Position numbers and translations under genes: made by a program
The notes under the pieces: model-generated
Databases searched by the model: none
What the model saw: the letters and a program-made list of their open reading frames with translations, nothing else
Told to the model about the DNA's origin: nothing
Assembly: GCA_963676655.2 (NCBI GenBank)
Contig: CAXXKX010000002.1
Coordinates: 310,001-374,000, forward strand
Source of the DNA: G963676655 sp963676655
Lineage (GTDB): Bacteria; Verrucomicrobiota; Lentisphaeria; Victivallales; Victivallaceae
Direction of reading: 5' to 3'
DNA length: 64,000 nt
Part shown: positions 24,902 through 34,104 of the stretch, piece by piece
How the letters are laid out: every line of letters begins with the position of its first letter
How positions within the stretch are numbered: position 1 is the first letter of the stretch

Positions 24902-25627
24902 ATGAAATTTAAAGTAATAGCATGCAATGTTTTTATGCGTGAAGTTTGTCATTGTGTGGCGCGTTGTCCGCATCAGATCGACTTGGAGTTCCTGCATATC
25001 GGTGAACATGTGGCCAGCGAACGTTTGAGAGCGCTTTTACAGGAAAAAATCGATGCAGCGGATACCAGTATGGAAAATTATGATGCGATTCTGCTGGTGT
25101 ATGGTCTTTGCGGCAACAGTACCCAGGGGCTCAAGGCCGGGAAGAAAACGCAGGTTGTGCTGCCGCGAGCCCATGATTGCGCGACGATAATGCTGGGTGA
25201 CAAGGCTTTGTTTGAAAAGTATTTTCGCGATAACCCGAGTCTGCCTTTCAGTTCAAACGGCTACTACGAACGCAGCGACTACTATATTCATACCGATGAC
25301 GCTATGACCGGCGGTTCCTATGAGGATCTGGTCAAGGAGTACGGCGAGGACAACGCTCAATATTTGTGGGAGGCCATGCATCCTGATACCGGTGAAACCC
25401 GCGCGGTGTTTATCGATATTCCGGAAGTGACAGGGGAAGAAGTAAAAGCCCGATTTAAAGCCGAAGCCGAAGCCGACAATAAAGAAGTTGTTGTTCTGCA
25501 GGGCAGCTTGAAACTTATTGATAATCTGATTAACGGTAATTGGTCCGATCGGGACTTTTTGGTAGTTCCCCCCGGTAAACAGATCAATGCCAAATATGAT
25601 TGGGAAGATATAATCTGCGCTGAATAA
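24902..25627 (+). CDS. DUF1638 domain protein
   Basis: The 241-residue protein matches the DUF1638 pattern: a short start with Cys residues (VIACNVFMREVCHCVARC), the central LVYGLCGNSTQGL, and LPRAHDCATIMLGDK. Its function is not established; the family is often found next to corrinoid-dependent methyltransferases and UroD-like proteins, in agreement with the UroD-like gene upstream. The conserved Cys and His residues could bind a metal or corrinoid, which is speculation. AAAGGGA precedes the ATG. The small membrane protein gene follows directly. Confidence 0.85.
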   Translation: MKFKVIACNVFMREVCHCVARCPHQIDLEFLHIGEHVASERLRALLQEKIDAADTSMENYDAILLVYGLCGNSTQGLKAGKKTQVVLPRAHDCATIMLGDKALFEKYFRDNPSLPFSSNGYYERSDYYIHTDDAMTGGSYEDLVKEYGEDNAQYLWEAMHPDTGETRAVFIDIPEVTGEEVKARFKAEAEADNKEVVVLQGSLKLIDNLINGNWSDRDFLVVPPGKQINAKYDWEDIICAE

Positions 25628-25634
25628 ATTAATC

Positions 25635-26062
25635 ATGAAAAAAAGAGCAAAATAAGGCTGATCATTAGCCTGATTGTTTTAGGCATATTGATTATTCCGA
25701 ACATTTGGGTTCGAGTTGTTCCATCCAGGGCGGTACGCGCTTTACCCGATACCGTTACAGACTTTCATGAGGAGTATTCCGGTTGTCCGTGCTATGATTA
25801 TTCACGCAGACTGGAAGCAAAAGTATCAAGAGAAGACTACCGGAAATTTATTAGGAATTATGGTCAATTGACAAAATATGATCCTGTTGCGCATCATGAT
25901 TTTGCATCGTATATGAAATGGTGTTTTCCAAAAGCAATTCGATGGTTAATTGAGGATGGAGCGCTTAAAGAGAGTTATTTCTTCATCAGGCAGGATATCC
26001 AATATGTTGTCGTAGTCGGGTATCTTGACGGCTGGCTTTATTTTTATGAATCGAAATGTTGA
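25635..26062 (+). CDS. small membrane-anchored protein, probably frameshifted near its start
   Basis: The frame ending at 26062 has no ATG start. It opens after the DUF1638 stop and reads KKSKIRLIISLIVLGILIIP, a clear N-terminal membrane anchor, before the ~115-residue soluble part (rich in Tyr/Asp, with CPCYDY and VVVVGYLDGWLYFYES). An ATG at 25635 followed by seven A lies one base out of frame; one more A would give MKKKSKIRLI and join it properly. Otherwise a TTG at 25688 or another non-ATG start is needed. The soluble part is not recognised. Either a real frameshift, a slippage site or a sequence error explains it. Confidence 0.6.
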
Positions 26063-26155
26063 ATTCATATCTTTTTAATATCACGTTAAGTATTTCGGCT
26101 TAAATAATCATATTGATTAATCCGGTAACTATCCTCAAACCGGAATCTACAGCCC

Positions 26156-26180
26156 AATATTAAAATATGCATGACCGTAT
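26156..26180. repeat. copy of a 25-base repeat also at 59271-59295
   Basis: This stretch and 59271-59295 match at 23 of 25 bases (shared core AAAATATGCATGACCG). Both are followed within ~70 bases by a GC-rich inverted repeat (here CGGGG...CCCCG at about 26236-26254). They are probably pieces of one interspersed repeat family. The rest of 26063-26294 has no recognised gene. Confidence 0.55.
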
Positions 26181-26294
26181 ATTGCATCTTCGGTTGAATC
26201 ATCATAAGTAGTGATCCTTAATCCCTGCCGGGGCTTCACGATCCCCGTATTACCAGCCAAATCGCATTTTTTTAAAAAAAATACAGTCAGGGTA

Positions 26295-26339
26295 TTGACA
26301 AAATTAAAGAAACCATCTATAATAAATGAAACGGTTTCA
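26295..26339 (+). promoter_or_regulatory. LacI-gene promoter with palindromic operator
   Basis: Perfect consensus -35 TTGACA (26295-26300) and -10 TATAAT (26318-26323) are 17 bases apart. The perfect palindrome TGAAACGGTTTCA (26327-26339) lies over the expected start of transcription. LacI/GalR proteins bind sites of this kind, so the gene at 26372 is probably autorepressed. Confidence 0.88.
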
Positions 26340-26371
26340 CGGAGTATTCAAAACAAATAGCAGAGATAATA

Positions 26372-27343
26372 ATGAGAACAGATATAAATACTATAGCCGA
26401 AACCTGCGGGGTTTCGAAGGCGACAGTATCCCGGGTATTTACAGGCAAAGCAGCTGTCAACGATAAAATTCGAGCAAAAGTGCTTGAAGCCGCCCAGAAA
26501 TTAAATTATGCCCCTAAGCAAGTCATTGCTCAGGAAAGTGTTGTCATTATTATCAAAGACTTGTCGGAGTTTCATAATTTTTGCGGTTTTTTCAATTTGC
26601 TGCTGGGGGCTTTGATCGCGGAAATAACCAACCAGAAGCTGCTGGTCAGGATTGTTGAGCTGAAAGATATTCAAGGTATTATTAAAGTTCATACTAAAGC
26701 GGCAATTTTACTTTTGAGTGAACCCGAGATAAGAGAAAATGAACAGGCGCTGACCTCTCTGGAGTTACCGTTAGTGGTTGTAAACAAGCGTATTGAGTTC
26801 TGTAACGGGGTAAGTTCTGATCACGCTCAGGGAGTCAAGCTGGCATTTGATTATTTGTATGAACATAAGCACAGGCGCATTGCGATGATTGTTGATAGTA
26901 ATAATTTTGAGTCATCTTCAAGAGAACGAATCAGAGGGTATAAGGAGTCTATCGAAAAATATCAAGTTGAATATATTCCTGAATTGCAGTACAAAATGGG
27001 GCAGTACAGCATGATTGAGCTTATTGCGCAAGTGCGCAAAACAAACGCGACGGCTTTGATTGTGTGCGGAGAAAGCCTGGTTGCCGAGACTAAATATGCG
27101 CTTGATATACTAAATATCAGGGTGCCGGACGATATGTCGGTAATAACTTCGGAACACAAGGAAATTTCACGTTGGCAAACTCCTCCGTTTACGACAATTG
27201 ACCTGAATATACATCAACTTGCAACAGAAGTAATGTCTTTAGTTTCAAAAATCATAAAAAATAAACCTCATGCTCCCCGGGTTTTCAAGGAAATAAAATG
27301 TAAAATAATCGAACGAATGTCTGTATCTGAAAATACAAAATGA
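26372..27343 (+). CDS. LacI-family transcriptional regulator
   Basis: The 323-residue protein starts with the classical LacI helix-turn-helix (TIAETCGVSKATVSRVFTGK) and hinge helix (RAKVLEAAQKLNYAPKQV). A periplasmic-binding-protein-like sensor follows (SSDHAQGVKLAFDYLYEHKHRRIAMI; VPDDMSVITSEH; TIDLNIHQLATEVMSLV). It heads a cluster encoding a pseudopilin, a secreted glycosidase-like protein, a GH130 enzyme and a Na-solute symporter, so it most likely controls use of a mannose-containing glycan. The palindrome in its own promoter supports autoregulation. Confidence 0.95.
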   Translation: MRTDINTIAETCGVSKATVSRVFTGKAAVNDKIRAKVLEAAQKLNYAPKQVIAQESVVIIIKDLSEFHNFCGFFNLLLGALIAEITNQKLLVRIVELKDIQGIIKVHTKAAILLLSEPEIRENEQALTSLELPLVVVNKRIEFCNGVSSDHAQGVKLAFDYLYEHKHRRIAMIVDSNNFESSSRERIRGYKESIEKYQVEYIPELQYKMGQYSMIELIAQVRKTNATALIVCGESLVAETKYALDILNIRVPDDMSVITSEHKEISRWQTPPFTTIDLNIHQLATEVMSLVSKIIKNKPHAPRVFKEIKCKIIERMSVSENTK

Positions 27344-27468
27344 AAGAATTTATTGCAGGAGAAAGAATATGTAATGTTATAAGCAATGCGCAAGCATGAA
27401 GTCGGGTGTTTATAGCGGCACTGGAGTTACTAAAAATAAAATAAAATTTAAAGAAAATGAGGATTTAA

Positions 27469-28149
27469 ATGAAAAGAAAACAGTTTTTTACGCTTATTGA
27501 GCTTTTGGTTGTTATTGCTATTATAGCTATTTTGGCTTCGATGCTGCTGCCGGCCCTCAATCAGGCCAGGGATAGAGCAAAAGCAATAAAATGTGCCAGC
27601 AATCTTAAGCAGCAGGGAACGGCTTTGACGATGTACAGCAGTGAATTTGAAGGCTGGTTGATCGGACAGAATAATCCCGGATTCAGTTACTGGCCGCTAA
27701 CCCTGACCGGGCTGGGGTATCTGCCTGCGAATTCCACCCTGCATATGGATGATCCTGCCGGCGTTTTCAAATGTAACTCGGCTATTGACAAAAAGACTAA
27801 TGACTGGTACTGGTCAAATTACGGCATTAACATTATGCTTGAGAAGATATTAGGCAACAAATCATCCCGGGTCAAAATGGTCAAAGTAAAACTCCCTTCA
27901 AAGATCTGTTATGTTGGAGACAGTGCCAAATACGGTTATAAATCATGGGCTCAGATTCATCCATTTTATATAGCATATCGTCCTGCTCAGCGGCATTTGG
28001 GGGCCTGGAACTGCTTATATGTTGACGGACACGTCGGCTCTCTTAAGTCAATTTATCCGGATATGAATATCTCCATTACCGACCCTGTTCCCTCTTATCT
28101 CAAAGGGCCGGAATGGATTCCTTATCCGAGGCACTATTGGAATAATTGA
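27469..28149 (+). CDS. type II secretion pseudopilin-like protein (Lentisphaerota/Planctomycete type)
   Basis: The 226-residue protein carries the N-methylation/cleavage signature FTLIELLVVIAIIAILASMLLPALNQAR at residues 7-34, which forms the pilin helix, and a C-terminal His-X9-Asp-Gly motif (RHLGAWNCLYVDGHVGS). The residue before the cleavage point is Phe, not the usual Gly. Function of this large PVC family is unknown; members recur beside secreted sugar-degrading enzymes and may form short pseudopili or surface structures. GAGGA precedes the ATG. It lies 125 bases after the LacI gene and 100 bases before the glycosidase-like gene. Confidence 0.9.
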   Translation: MKRKQFFTLIELLVVIAIIAILASMLLPALNQARDRAKAIKCASNLKQQGTALTMYSSEFEGWLIGQNNPGFSYWPLTLTGLGYLPANSTLHMDDPAGVFKCNSAIDKKTNDWYWSNYGINIMLEKILGNKSSRVKMVKVKLPSKICYVGDSAKYGYKSWAQIHPFYIAYRPAQRHLGAWNCLYVDGHVGSLKSIYPDMNISITDPVPSYLKGPEWIPYPRHYWNN

Positions 28150-28249
28150 TTTTGAGGTCAGATTATCGCTTACTACTCGAATTTTAACTTAATATGGTAT
28201 AGTAATACCTGCCAACGGCCACATCAGGTGACCTGTACGGAAAAGAATT

Positions 28250-30127
28250 ATGAATAAAAATTATTGCAGAGTGAAAAAAATTTACAGCTTAAGAAACCGT
28301 TTCACGGCAGTTGCGGTGATAATATCAATGGGATTTGTCATAAATGTATGTTCAGGAGCTGAATCAACGGACCTGCCGACAAAGTTTTTTCCATACGGAG
28401 TACTTCACTCCATTGCGGATAACTTTACCATGACCAAAGATTGGCGCCCGGTCTTTAGTCGACAAGCCAACTTATGGGGACAAAGCAATACTAACATTGT
28501 TTGTATTTATGGTATCGGAGCGCCGCCAAATGTTTTGGGTTTATTACCTGTTCTCGGGAAGTACGATATCAAAGTATGGGGTTCATTGTATATGCCGATG
28601 GCTTATAAGCCGAAGCATCCTGAAATAGTTGAAAAGACCGGTAAATCTCTAAGTAAATATAAAGATGATGATCGTATTTATGCTTTTGCGATCAAGGATG
28701 AACCTAAAAAACAGCATTATAAACTTTACGCTGAAAGCGTGGAATTTATTCGGAAGCATGATCCCAACCATAAAATAGTTAGTATTTTTTGCCATAATGA
28801 GAATGTGATCCCATATTTAAGCTTAATGGACACTGTGGCGATTGATATTTATCCCGTCCGCGACAGGGTAAGAGATCCATGGTGGATTGCGGACCAGTGT
28901 GCCGATATGCTGAAAATTATCAAAGGAAAAAATAAAAATCTCATCGTAATGCCACCGGCCCACACGTTTTATTGCAAAGACTATATCGGCAAAACAAAAA
29001 AAATGATAAAAGATATTGACAGTCCGACTGTTGAAGAGTTTAGACTGATGAGTTGGCTTAGTATCGCGAACGGAGCGGACGGGGTTGTATATTTTCTTTA
29101 CAAATGGCCGTCTGCCTGGATTAAAGAGCGAAAAAAAGCCATAGGCAGAGGATTTGCCAATATGATCGGCGTTCCAGGCCCGCTCTGGAAAGAGTATAAA
29201 AACATTGGTTGGGAAATGCGGCCGATTGGTGGAATTATAGCCGGCAGCCAGGTTGTTCCAGTGCGGGGGATGCGAGTGGTTGATAATAAATATTTTACCT
29301 TGCCGGAGTCCAGTTTTGCCAAAATAGAATACCCCAGGAAGAAACGTGAGCTGATTTCGATTTACTGCCGGCAGCACAAGGGACGGAATGAAAAGTATTA
29401 TTTTATAGTCAATAACGACGTTCAAAAAAGGCAAAAAGTAAAATTGATGCTAAACCCGAAGTTGATTGTATCTCCATTGGATCTACGAACTTTGCAGTTT
29501 TTGAAACCGGATTCAAATGGAATGGTCGATTTTACACTTGAACCGGGTATGGCAATGGTTTTAATGACTGGTTCTCCCGATATGCAGAAACAGGCCAAAG
29601 CGCTGGTGCTTGCTGAAAGAGTCAAGATGCGGAAAAATCAGGTTCTGGCCAAAATAGCGGAATTAAAGAATGCCGGGGTCATAGCGGATAAAACTCAGTT
29701 TGAACAGCTCCTGAAAAATGTCGGCGGCGAAACCAATGCCGATGCGTTGGATAAATTAAATGCCATTTACGAAAAATTACAACAGGCGGTTGTTGCCGAC
29801 AAGACTTTTTCAAACAATAGTAAACTGCTCTCAAAAGCGGCAGCCGCCTGGACTCGCGCTGATGATATTTTAGAAAAAAGGACAATCACTATCAGATCGG
29901 GTAAGGCGCCTGAACTCGATCCGATCTGTCAACAAATGGTCGCTTACGCAAAAGAGTATTATTCCATAAATACATATATGAAGGGGTGGAAGCAGGCGAA
30001 GAATAAACGTAAATACGCCAATGAATTAAAAGCTCTTGTCGATAAGCTGGCTGACCTGAATAAGCGCCTGGATAAACTGGTCCGGAGTATCCCGGAAGAT
30101 AAAAGAGGTTTATACTCCAGGCGCTGA
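28250..30127 (+). CDS. secreted glycoside-hydrolase-like protein with C-terminal helical region
   Basis: The 625-residue protein has a signal-like N-terminus (hydrophobic residues ~21-36, AVAVIISMGFVINVCSGAES). A TIM-barrel-like region (30-350) carries possible acid residues in AFAIKDEPKKQ and DTVAIDIYPV, and WLSIANGADGVVYFLYKWP, resembling beta-galactosidase/GH-A clan proteins. A beta-sandwich-like part follows (~350-440), then a long charged helical tail to the end. The family could not be fixed. With the GH130 enzyme and symporter next to it, it probably cuts the glycan outside or in the periplasm. A sequence similar to the LacI operator lies inside its start (28292-28307). Confidence 0.75.
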   Translation: MNKNYCRVKKIYSLRNRFTAVAVIISMGFVINVCSGAESTDLPTKFFPYGVLHSIADNFTMTKDWRPVFSRQANLWGQSNTNIVCIYGIGAPPNVLGLLPVLGKYDIKVWGSLYMPMAYKPKHPEIVEKTGKSLSKYKDDDRIYAFAIKDEPKKQHYKLYAESVEFIRKHDPNHKIVSIFCHNENVIPYLSLMDTVAIDIYPVRDRVRDPWWIADQCADMLKIIKGKNKNLIVMPPAHTFYCKDYIGKTKKMIKDIDSPTVEEFRLMSWLSIANGADGVVYFLYKWPSAWIKERKKAIGRGFANMIGVPGPLWKEYKNIGWEMRPIGGIIAGSQVVPVRGMRVVDNKYFTLPESSFAKIEYPRKKRELISIYCRQHKGRNEKYYFIVNNDVQKRQKVKLMLNPKLIVSPLDLRTLQFLKPDSNGMVDFTLEPGMAMVLMTGSPDMQKQAKALVLAERVKMRKNQVLAKIAELKNAGVIADKTQFEQLLKNVGGETNADALDKLNAIYEKLQQAVVADKTFSNNSKLLSKAAAAWTRADDILEKRTITIRSGKAPELDPICQQMVAYAKEYYSINTYMKGWKQAKNKRKYANELKALVDKLADLNKRLDKLVRSIPEDKRGLYSRR

Positions 30128-30238
30128 GACATAACAAACAAGCATACCTGTAGCCTGTTGCAGTGTTCTTTTCAGACGCTGCCAGGCTGCGCTGTACACC
30201 AGTATTTTATCAATACTCAAAAAACTCAAAAGGTAATA

Positions 30239-31249
30239 ATGATTAAAATATCACATCAAGAAGTACAAACGTTGACGAAGTATTCGAAAAATCCTGTATT
30301 ATCTTCGCAGGATGTCCCGTACGACTCCGTTCAGGTCTATAATGCCGGCATAACAAAATTCAATGGCAAATATGTCATGGTATTTCGTAATGACTATGCC
30401 CGTACCAAGAAGGATTTCGACTTATTTAAGTCGACCGGACTTAATTTTCCCCATGATTTCAGAATAAACATGGGGTTGGCGTTCAGCGATAACGGTATTG
30501 ACTGGGAGGTCGCTCTCGAGCCATGCTTTGCCATTGAAACGGATGAAATTTTGCATGTTTACGATCCTCGACTGACGGTAATTGAAGGAAGATGCTACAT
30601 GTGTTTTGCGATGGATACAAAACATGGAATACGCGGGGGCATTGCTGTAACAGATGACTTCAGCGAGTTTGAAATATTGCACATGACGGTTCCTGATAAT
30701 CGCAACATGGTTTTATTTCCTGAAAAAATAAACAGTAAGTTCCTGCGTCTGGAGCGGCCTTTTCCGGTTTATGGCCGTCTTGAGGACGAAGCTTTTGATA
30801 TATGGATGTCGGATTCTGCCGATTGTCGATATTGGGGAAATAATCGATTATTGCTTGGTGCGGAAAAAGTCCCGTTTTCCAATAGCAAGATCGGACCGGC
30901 TGCTCCGCCTGTAAAAACGCCGAAAGGGTGGTTGACTACATTTCATGCCGTAAAAAAAGTTGAACATGAAATTTATGCATGGCATCCCGGATGGAATAAA
31001 ATTTATTACGGTGGAATTATGCTTCTTGACCTTGAAGACCCGTCAAGAGTGATTGGTATATGCGATAAACCGATACTTACCCCGGAGTTTGATTATGAAA
31101 ACTTCGGCATGCGCGGGGAAGTTATCTTTCCTGGCGGCATGATCCTGGAGGATTCCGGTGAAGTGAAAATTTATTACGGCGCGGCGGATACGGTTGAATG
31201 CCTGGCTACGGCCCACGTCGACGATCTATTAAAGCTGTGCGGAATATGA
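30239..31249 (+). CDS. GH130-family glycoside phosphorylase
   Basis: GH130 enzymes phosphorolyse beta-mannosides, giving mannose-1-phosphate. The 336-residue five-bladed propeller protein has the early YSKNPVLSS, YNAGITKFNGKYVMVFRND, the likely proton-donor Asp region VYDPRLTVIEGRCYM, and the late FHAVKK, LDLEDPSRVIG and YYGAADT. The start at 30239 has AAAAGG upstream; earlier ATG codons at 30158 lack one. No signal peptide is seen, so it should act in the cytoplasm after import by the symporter downstream. A frameshifted paralogue sits at 40945-42034. Substrate cannot be read from sequence. Confidence 0.9.
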   Translation: MIKISHQEVQTLTKYSKNPVLSSQDVPYDSVQVYNAGITKFNGKYVMVFRNDYARTKKDFDLFKSTGLNFPHDFRINMGLAFSDNGIDWEVALEPCFAIETDEILHVYDPRLTVIEGRCYMCFAMDTKHGIRGGIAVTDDFSEFEILHMTVPDNRNMVLFPEKINSKFLRLERPFPVYGRLEDEAFDIWMSDSADCRYWGNNRLLLGAEKVPFSNSKIGPAAPPVKTPKGWLTTFHAVKKVEHEIYAWHPGWNKIYYGGIMLLDLEDPSRVIGICDKPILTPEFDYENFGMRGEVIFPGGMILEDSGEVKIYYGAADTVECLATAHVDDLLKLCGI

Positions 31250-31317
31250 GCTTTGTCCCGGGACAAGATTCCGACCTAATGAATATTACTGATTATTAAT
31301 GAAAGAAGTATTGGCTA

Positions 31318-33513
31318 ATGGCTCTGACGTTTATTGACTGGACAATCGTAATTGGATCAATGATATTTTTTATCATTATGGCGTGGTACACCAAGCGCTA
31401 CATGAAGTCAACGGCCGATTTCCTCGCGGCCAACCGCTGCGCCGGACGTTATCTGCTGACAATGTGTTCCGGTATCGCATCCATGGGGGCGATTTCCGTT
31501 GTGGCAATCATGCAAATGAAATATAAAAGCGGCCTTGCCGGGGCATGGTGGTGGTATGTCGGTATCCCGGTCGGACTGCTGTTGGCACTGACCGGGTGGG
31601 TGCAGTATCGCTACCGGGAAACCCGGGCGATGACCATGGCACAATTCTTTGAGATGCGTTACAGCAGAAAATTTCGCATTCTGGCCGGCCTGATTATGTG
31701 GATATCCGGAATTATCAACTTCGGTATTTTTCCCGGGGTAGGCGCGCGTTTTTTCATGAACTATTGTGCTTTACCCAAAATATTTCATATTTCCGGTTTT
31801 CCTTTTGAATTTGGTACTTATCCCTGTTTGATGGCCTTGTTATTGCTTGTTTCGCTTTATTTTACTTTCTCTGGCGGACAGATCGCTGTCCTGGTTACGG
31901 ATTTTCTCCAGGCGGTTTTCTGTAACTTCATTTTGGTCGGGATAATGGTTTTCCTGCTTTTTAAATTCCCGCTGGACAAAGTTTTTGACGGTTTGATGCT
32001 GGCCGAACCGGGAAAATCGCTGCTCAATCCGTTTGACATGGGCAAATCCGACTTCAGTCCGTTTTATTTTTTGATCGGTGTTTTCAGTATGGTATTTAAC
32101 CGCCTGGCCTGGCAGGGGTCTCAGGGCTATCAAGTTTCAGCCAAAACACCACATGAAGCCAAGATGGCCGGAATTCTTGGCGGATATCGGACCTGGGCAT
32201 TTACTTATTCGCTTATTTTAATTCCTCTGGTTGCTTTTGCCATCATGCACTTGCCGGAATACTCTGATATGGCTTCGGCTGTTAATGCAAAGCTTGCGTT
32301 GATCCAAGATAAACAAATACGTTCACAGATGCTGGTGCCGATGACAATGACCATGTATTTGCCGATAGGGATGCTGGGCGCTTTTGCGGCGGTGATGTTT
32401 GCCGCGTTTGTCAGTACCCATGACACCTATCTCCATAGTTGGGGGAGTATTTTTATTCAGGATGTTGTCATGCCGTTTCGCAGTAAACCGTTCTCTCAGA
32501 AAAATCATCTGCTATTACTCAGGATGTCAATTTGCGGAGTTGCGGCATTTATTTTCTTCTTCAGTTATTTTTACTCTCAAATCCAGGATATTTTGATGTT
32601 CTTTGCAATTACCGGGGCTATATGGCTCGGCGGGGCAGGGGTGGTAATTGTAGGCGGACTCTATACCAGATGGGGAACCACCATGGGGGCTTATTGCGCT
32701 CTCATTGGAGGATCGGTGCTCGCTACTGTCGGCATTGTCATGCAAAACAACTGGCCGGACTGGTATGGAACTAAGTTTTTTCTTACCGGACAGGAAGTCT
32801 TTTTCTTTTCAATGGTATTGGCCTGGTGTTTATATATTACCGTGTCTTTCCTGGGCCGACCTACGGTGTGGGGGAGAAAATATGCCGTTGTGGGCGGCCT
32901 TATTGCTTTTTTCCTCGTGTGGACAACGTTCAATATTTGCCGGACGAACTGGCCGGCATGGTATCGGGAAGATTTCTTCCTCTCTACCTTTGAGATGTTT
33001 ATCTATTCAATTGTTGCCGGAGGAGTTATCTATCTGATTTTTCCGTTCTTTTATATTCGGGCCAGTTTTAATCTGGATAAAATGCTGCATCGCGGGCATT
33101 ATAGCGTTGACGCGGATCATCTGGTAAAAAATGCCGTCTCAATAACCCGTAAATGGAACTGGAAAGAGGCATTTGGAATCACCAGAGAGTTTTCATTCTG
33201 GGATAAGTTTATTTATGGCGCGACTACGGTAAAATCTCTATTAACATTTGTCCTGTTTCTGATTATGGCTGGGCTGCATATTACTGTTGGTGTTTCCAAT
33301 CAACAATGGCGCGACGTTCAGTACTATATGCTGACATTTTATATTTTTACTTCATTTTTCATTGCAGTCTGGCTCGGTTGGGGCGGGTTCAAAGACTTTT
33401 TCCAAATGTTCAAGGATCTCAAAGGCGCGGTCAGGGATGAGGCTGACGACGGTTTCGTCATAGACCATGATTATGAAGAAGCAGAGGACAATATTGATGA
33501 TATTGAAATTTAA
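31318..33513 (+). CDS. sodium:solute symporter family protein
   Basis: The 731-residue polytopic protein belongs to the SSS (SLC5-like) family: WTIVIGSMIFFIIMAWYTKR, then DFLAANRCAGRYLLTMCSGIASMGAIS with the Na-binding/unwound first core helix, TMAQFFEMRYS, and about 14 membrane helices. It has a long C-terminal cytoplasmic/hydrophobic extension ending in an acidic tail (about 20 residues, mostly Asp/Glu). Family members take up sugars, uronates, amino acids or vitamins with Na+. As last catabolic gene of the LacI-led cluster it most likely imports the mannoside product. No clear ribosome site is visible beyond AAAGAAG. Confidence 0.93.
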   Translation: MALTFIDWTIVIGSMIFFIIMAWYTKRYMKSTADFLAANRCAGRYLLTMCSGIASMGAISVVAIMQMKYKSGLAGAWWWYVGIPVGLLLALTGWVQYRYRETRAMTMAQFFEMRYSRKFRILAGLIMWISGIINFGIFPGVGARFFMNYCALPKIFHISGFPFEFGTYPCLMALLLLVSLYFTFSGGQIAVLVTDFLQAVFCNFILVGIMVFLLFKFPLDKVFDGLMLAEPGKSLLNPFDMGKSDFSPFYFLIGVFSMVFNRLAWQGSQGYQVSAKTPHEAKMAGILGGYRTWAFTYSLILIPLVAFAIMHLPEYSDMASAVNAKLALIQDKQIRSQMLVPMTMTMYLPIGMLGAFAAVMFAAFVSTHDTYLHSWGSIFIQDVVMPFRSKPFSQKNHLLLLRMSICGVAAFIFFFSYFYSQIQDILMFFAITGAIWLGGAGVVIVGGLYTRWGTTMGAYCALIGGSVLATVGIVMQNNWPDWYGTKFFLTGQEVFFFSMVLAWCLYITVSFLGRPTVWGRKYAVVGGLIAFFLVWTTFNICRTNWPAWYREDFFLSTFEMFIYSIVAGGVIYLIFPFFYIRASFNLDKMLHRGHYSVDADHLVKNAVSITRKWNWKEAFGITREFSFWDKFIYGATTVKSLLTFVLFLIMAGLHITVGVSNQQWRDVQYYMLTFYIFTSFFIAVWLGWGGFKDFFQMFKDLKGAVRDEADDGFVIDHDYEEAEDNIDDIEI

Positions 33514-33563
33514 AATGTCCAATTCGATATCTTTTGTTAAAGGCGGCATTTTATAACATAACT

Positions 33564-33653
33564 TTCCTTAATTACTGAAAAATTACAGCAACTATTTGCA
33601 TTAGCTCTGATCACAACCATATTAATAATGGTCGGATACAACTAATTAAGGAA
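33564..33653 (+). promoter_or_regulatory. inverted repeat overlapping a ribosome site
   Basis: TTCCTTAATTA (33564-33574) is the exact complement of TAATTAAGGAA (33643-33653), which overlaps the ribosome site AAGGAAGGGG of the next gene (ATG 33663). A smaller hairpin (ACCAT...ATGGT, 33617-33633) lies in the loop. The pairing could hide the ribosome site, but the loop is 68 bases and chance is not excluded. Confidence 0.35.
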
Positions 33654-33662
33654 GGGGTTGTA

Positions 33663-34076
33663 ATGAGTAATGACCAAAATACTGCCAATACGAGATCAGT
33701 TTATTTAAGGTATAGTTTGTTTGCAGTCGTACCGCTGCTTGTTGCTATTGTGTCGATAGTACTTTTTTGCTGGTGGGAATTCTCGAATAAAACAATAGTA
33801 CGCAATTCCACTGGAGCAAACATTACCGCAGTCCGGTTGGAGATGAAGGAAGAAGATGGAGAATTTGTTTCTCGCGAAGCAGAAACGTTGTTGCCTGGAG
33901 AGTCCATGGTTGTGCGTCACTTCATGCACCATATTTCTGTAAAATTAACTTACACCCATAGCGGTGTGCTCAAAGAAAATGTCGAATCTTATGCAGACCT
34001 TTGGACTGGTGAAACATGGCTCATCAACGTGTGCCCGGGCTGCAAGGTTGTATCAGATTACGAACACTCCGATTAA
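33663..34076 (+). CDS. small single-pass membrane protein of unknown function
   Basis: The 137-residue protein has a short polar start, one membrane segment (about residues 20-40, SLFAVVPLLVAIVSIVLFCW) and a ~95-residue extracytoplasmic beta-rich part (IVRNSTGANITAVRLEMKEEDGEF) ending with CPGC. No family is recognised. GGAAGGGG precedes the ATG. It follows the symporter by 149 bases and converges on the FAD oxidoreductase; membership of the sugar cluster is uncertain. Confidence 0.75.
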   Translation: MSNDQNTANTRSVYLRYSLFAVVPLLVAIVSIVLFCWWEFSNKTIVRNSTGANITAVRLEMKEEDGEFVSREAETLLPGESMVVRHFMHHISVKLTYTHSGVLKENVESYADLWTGETWLINVCPGCKVVSDYEHSD

Positions 34077-34104
34077 GATAAAGATCATTAATCTCCTTCC
34101 GGTA

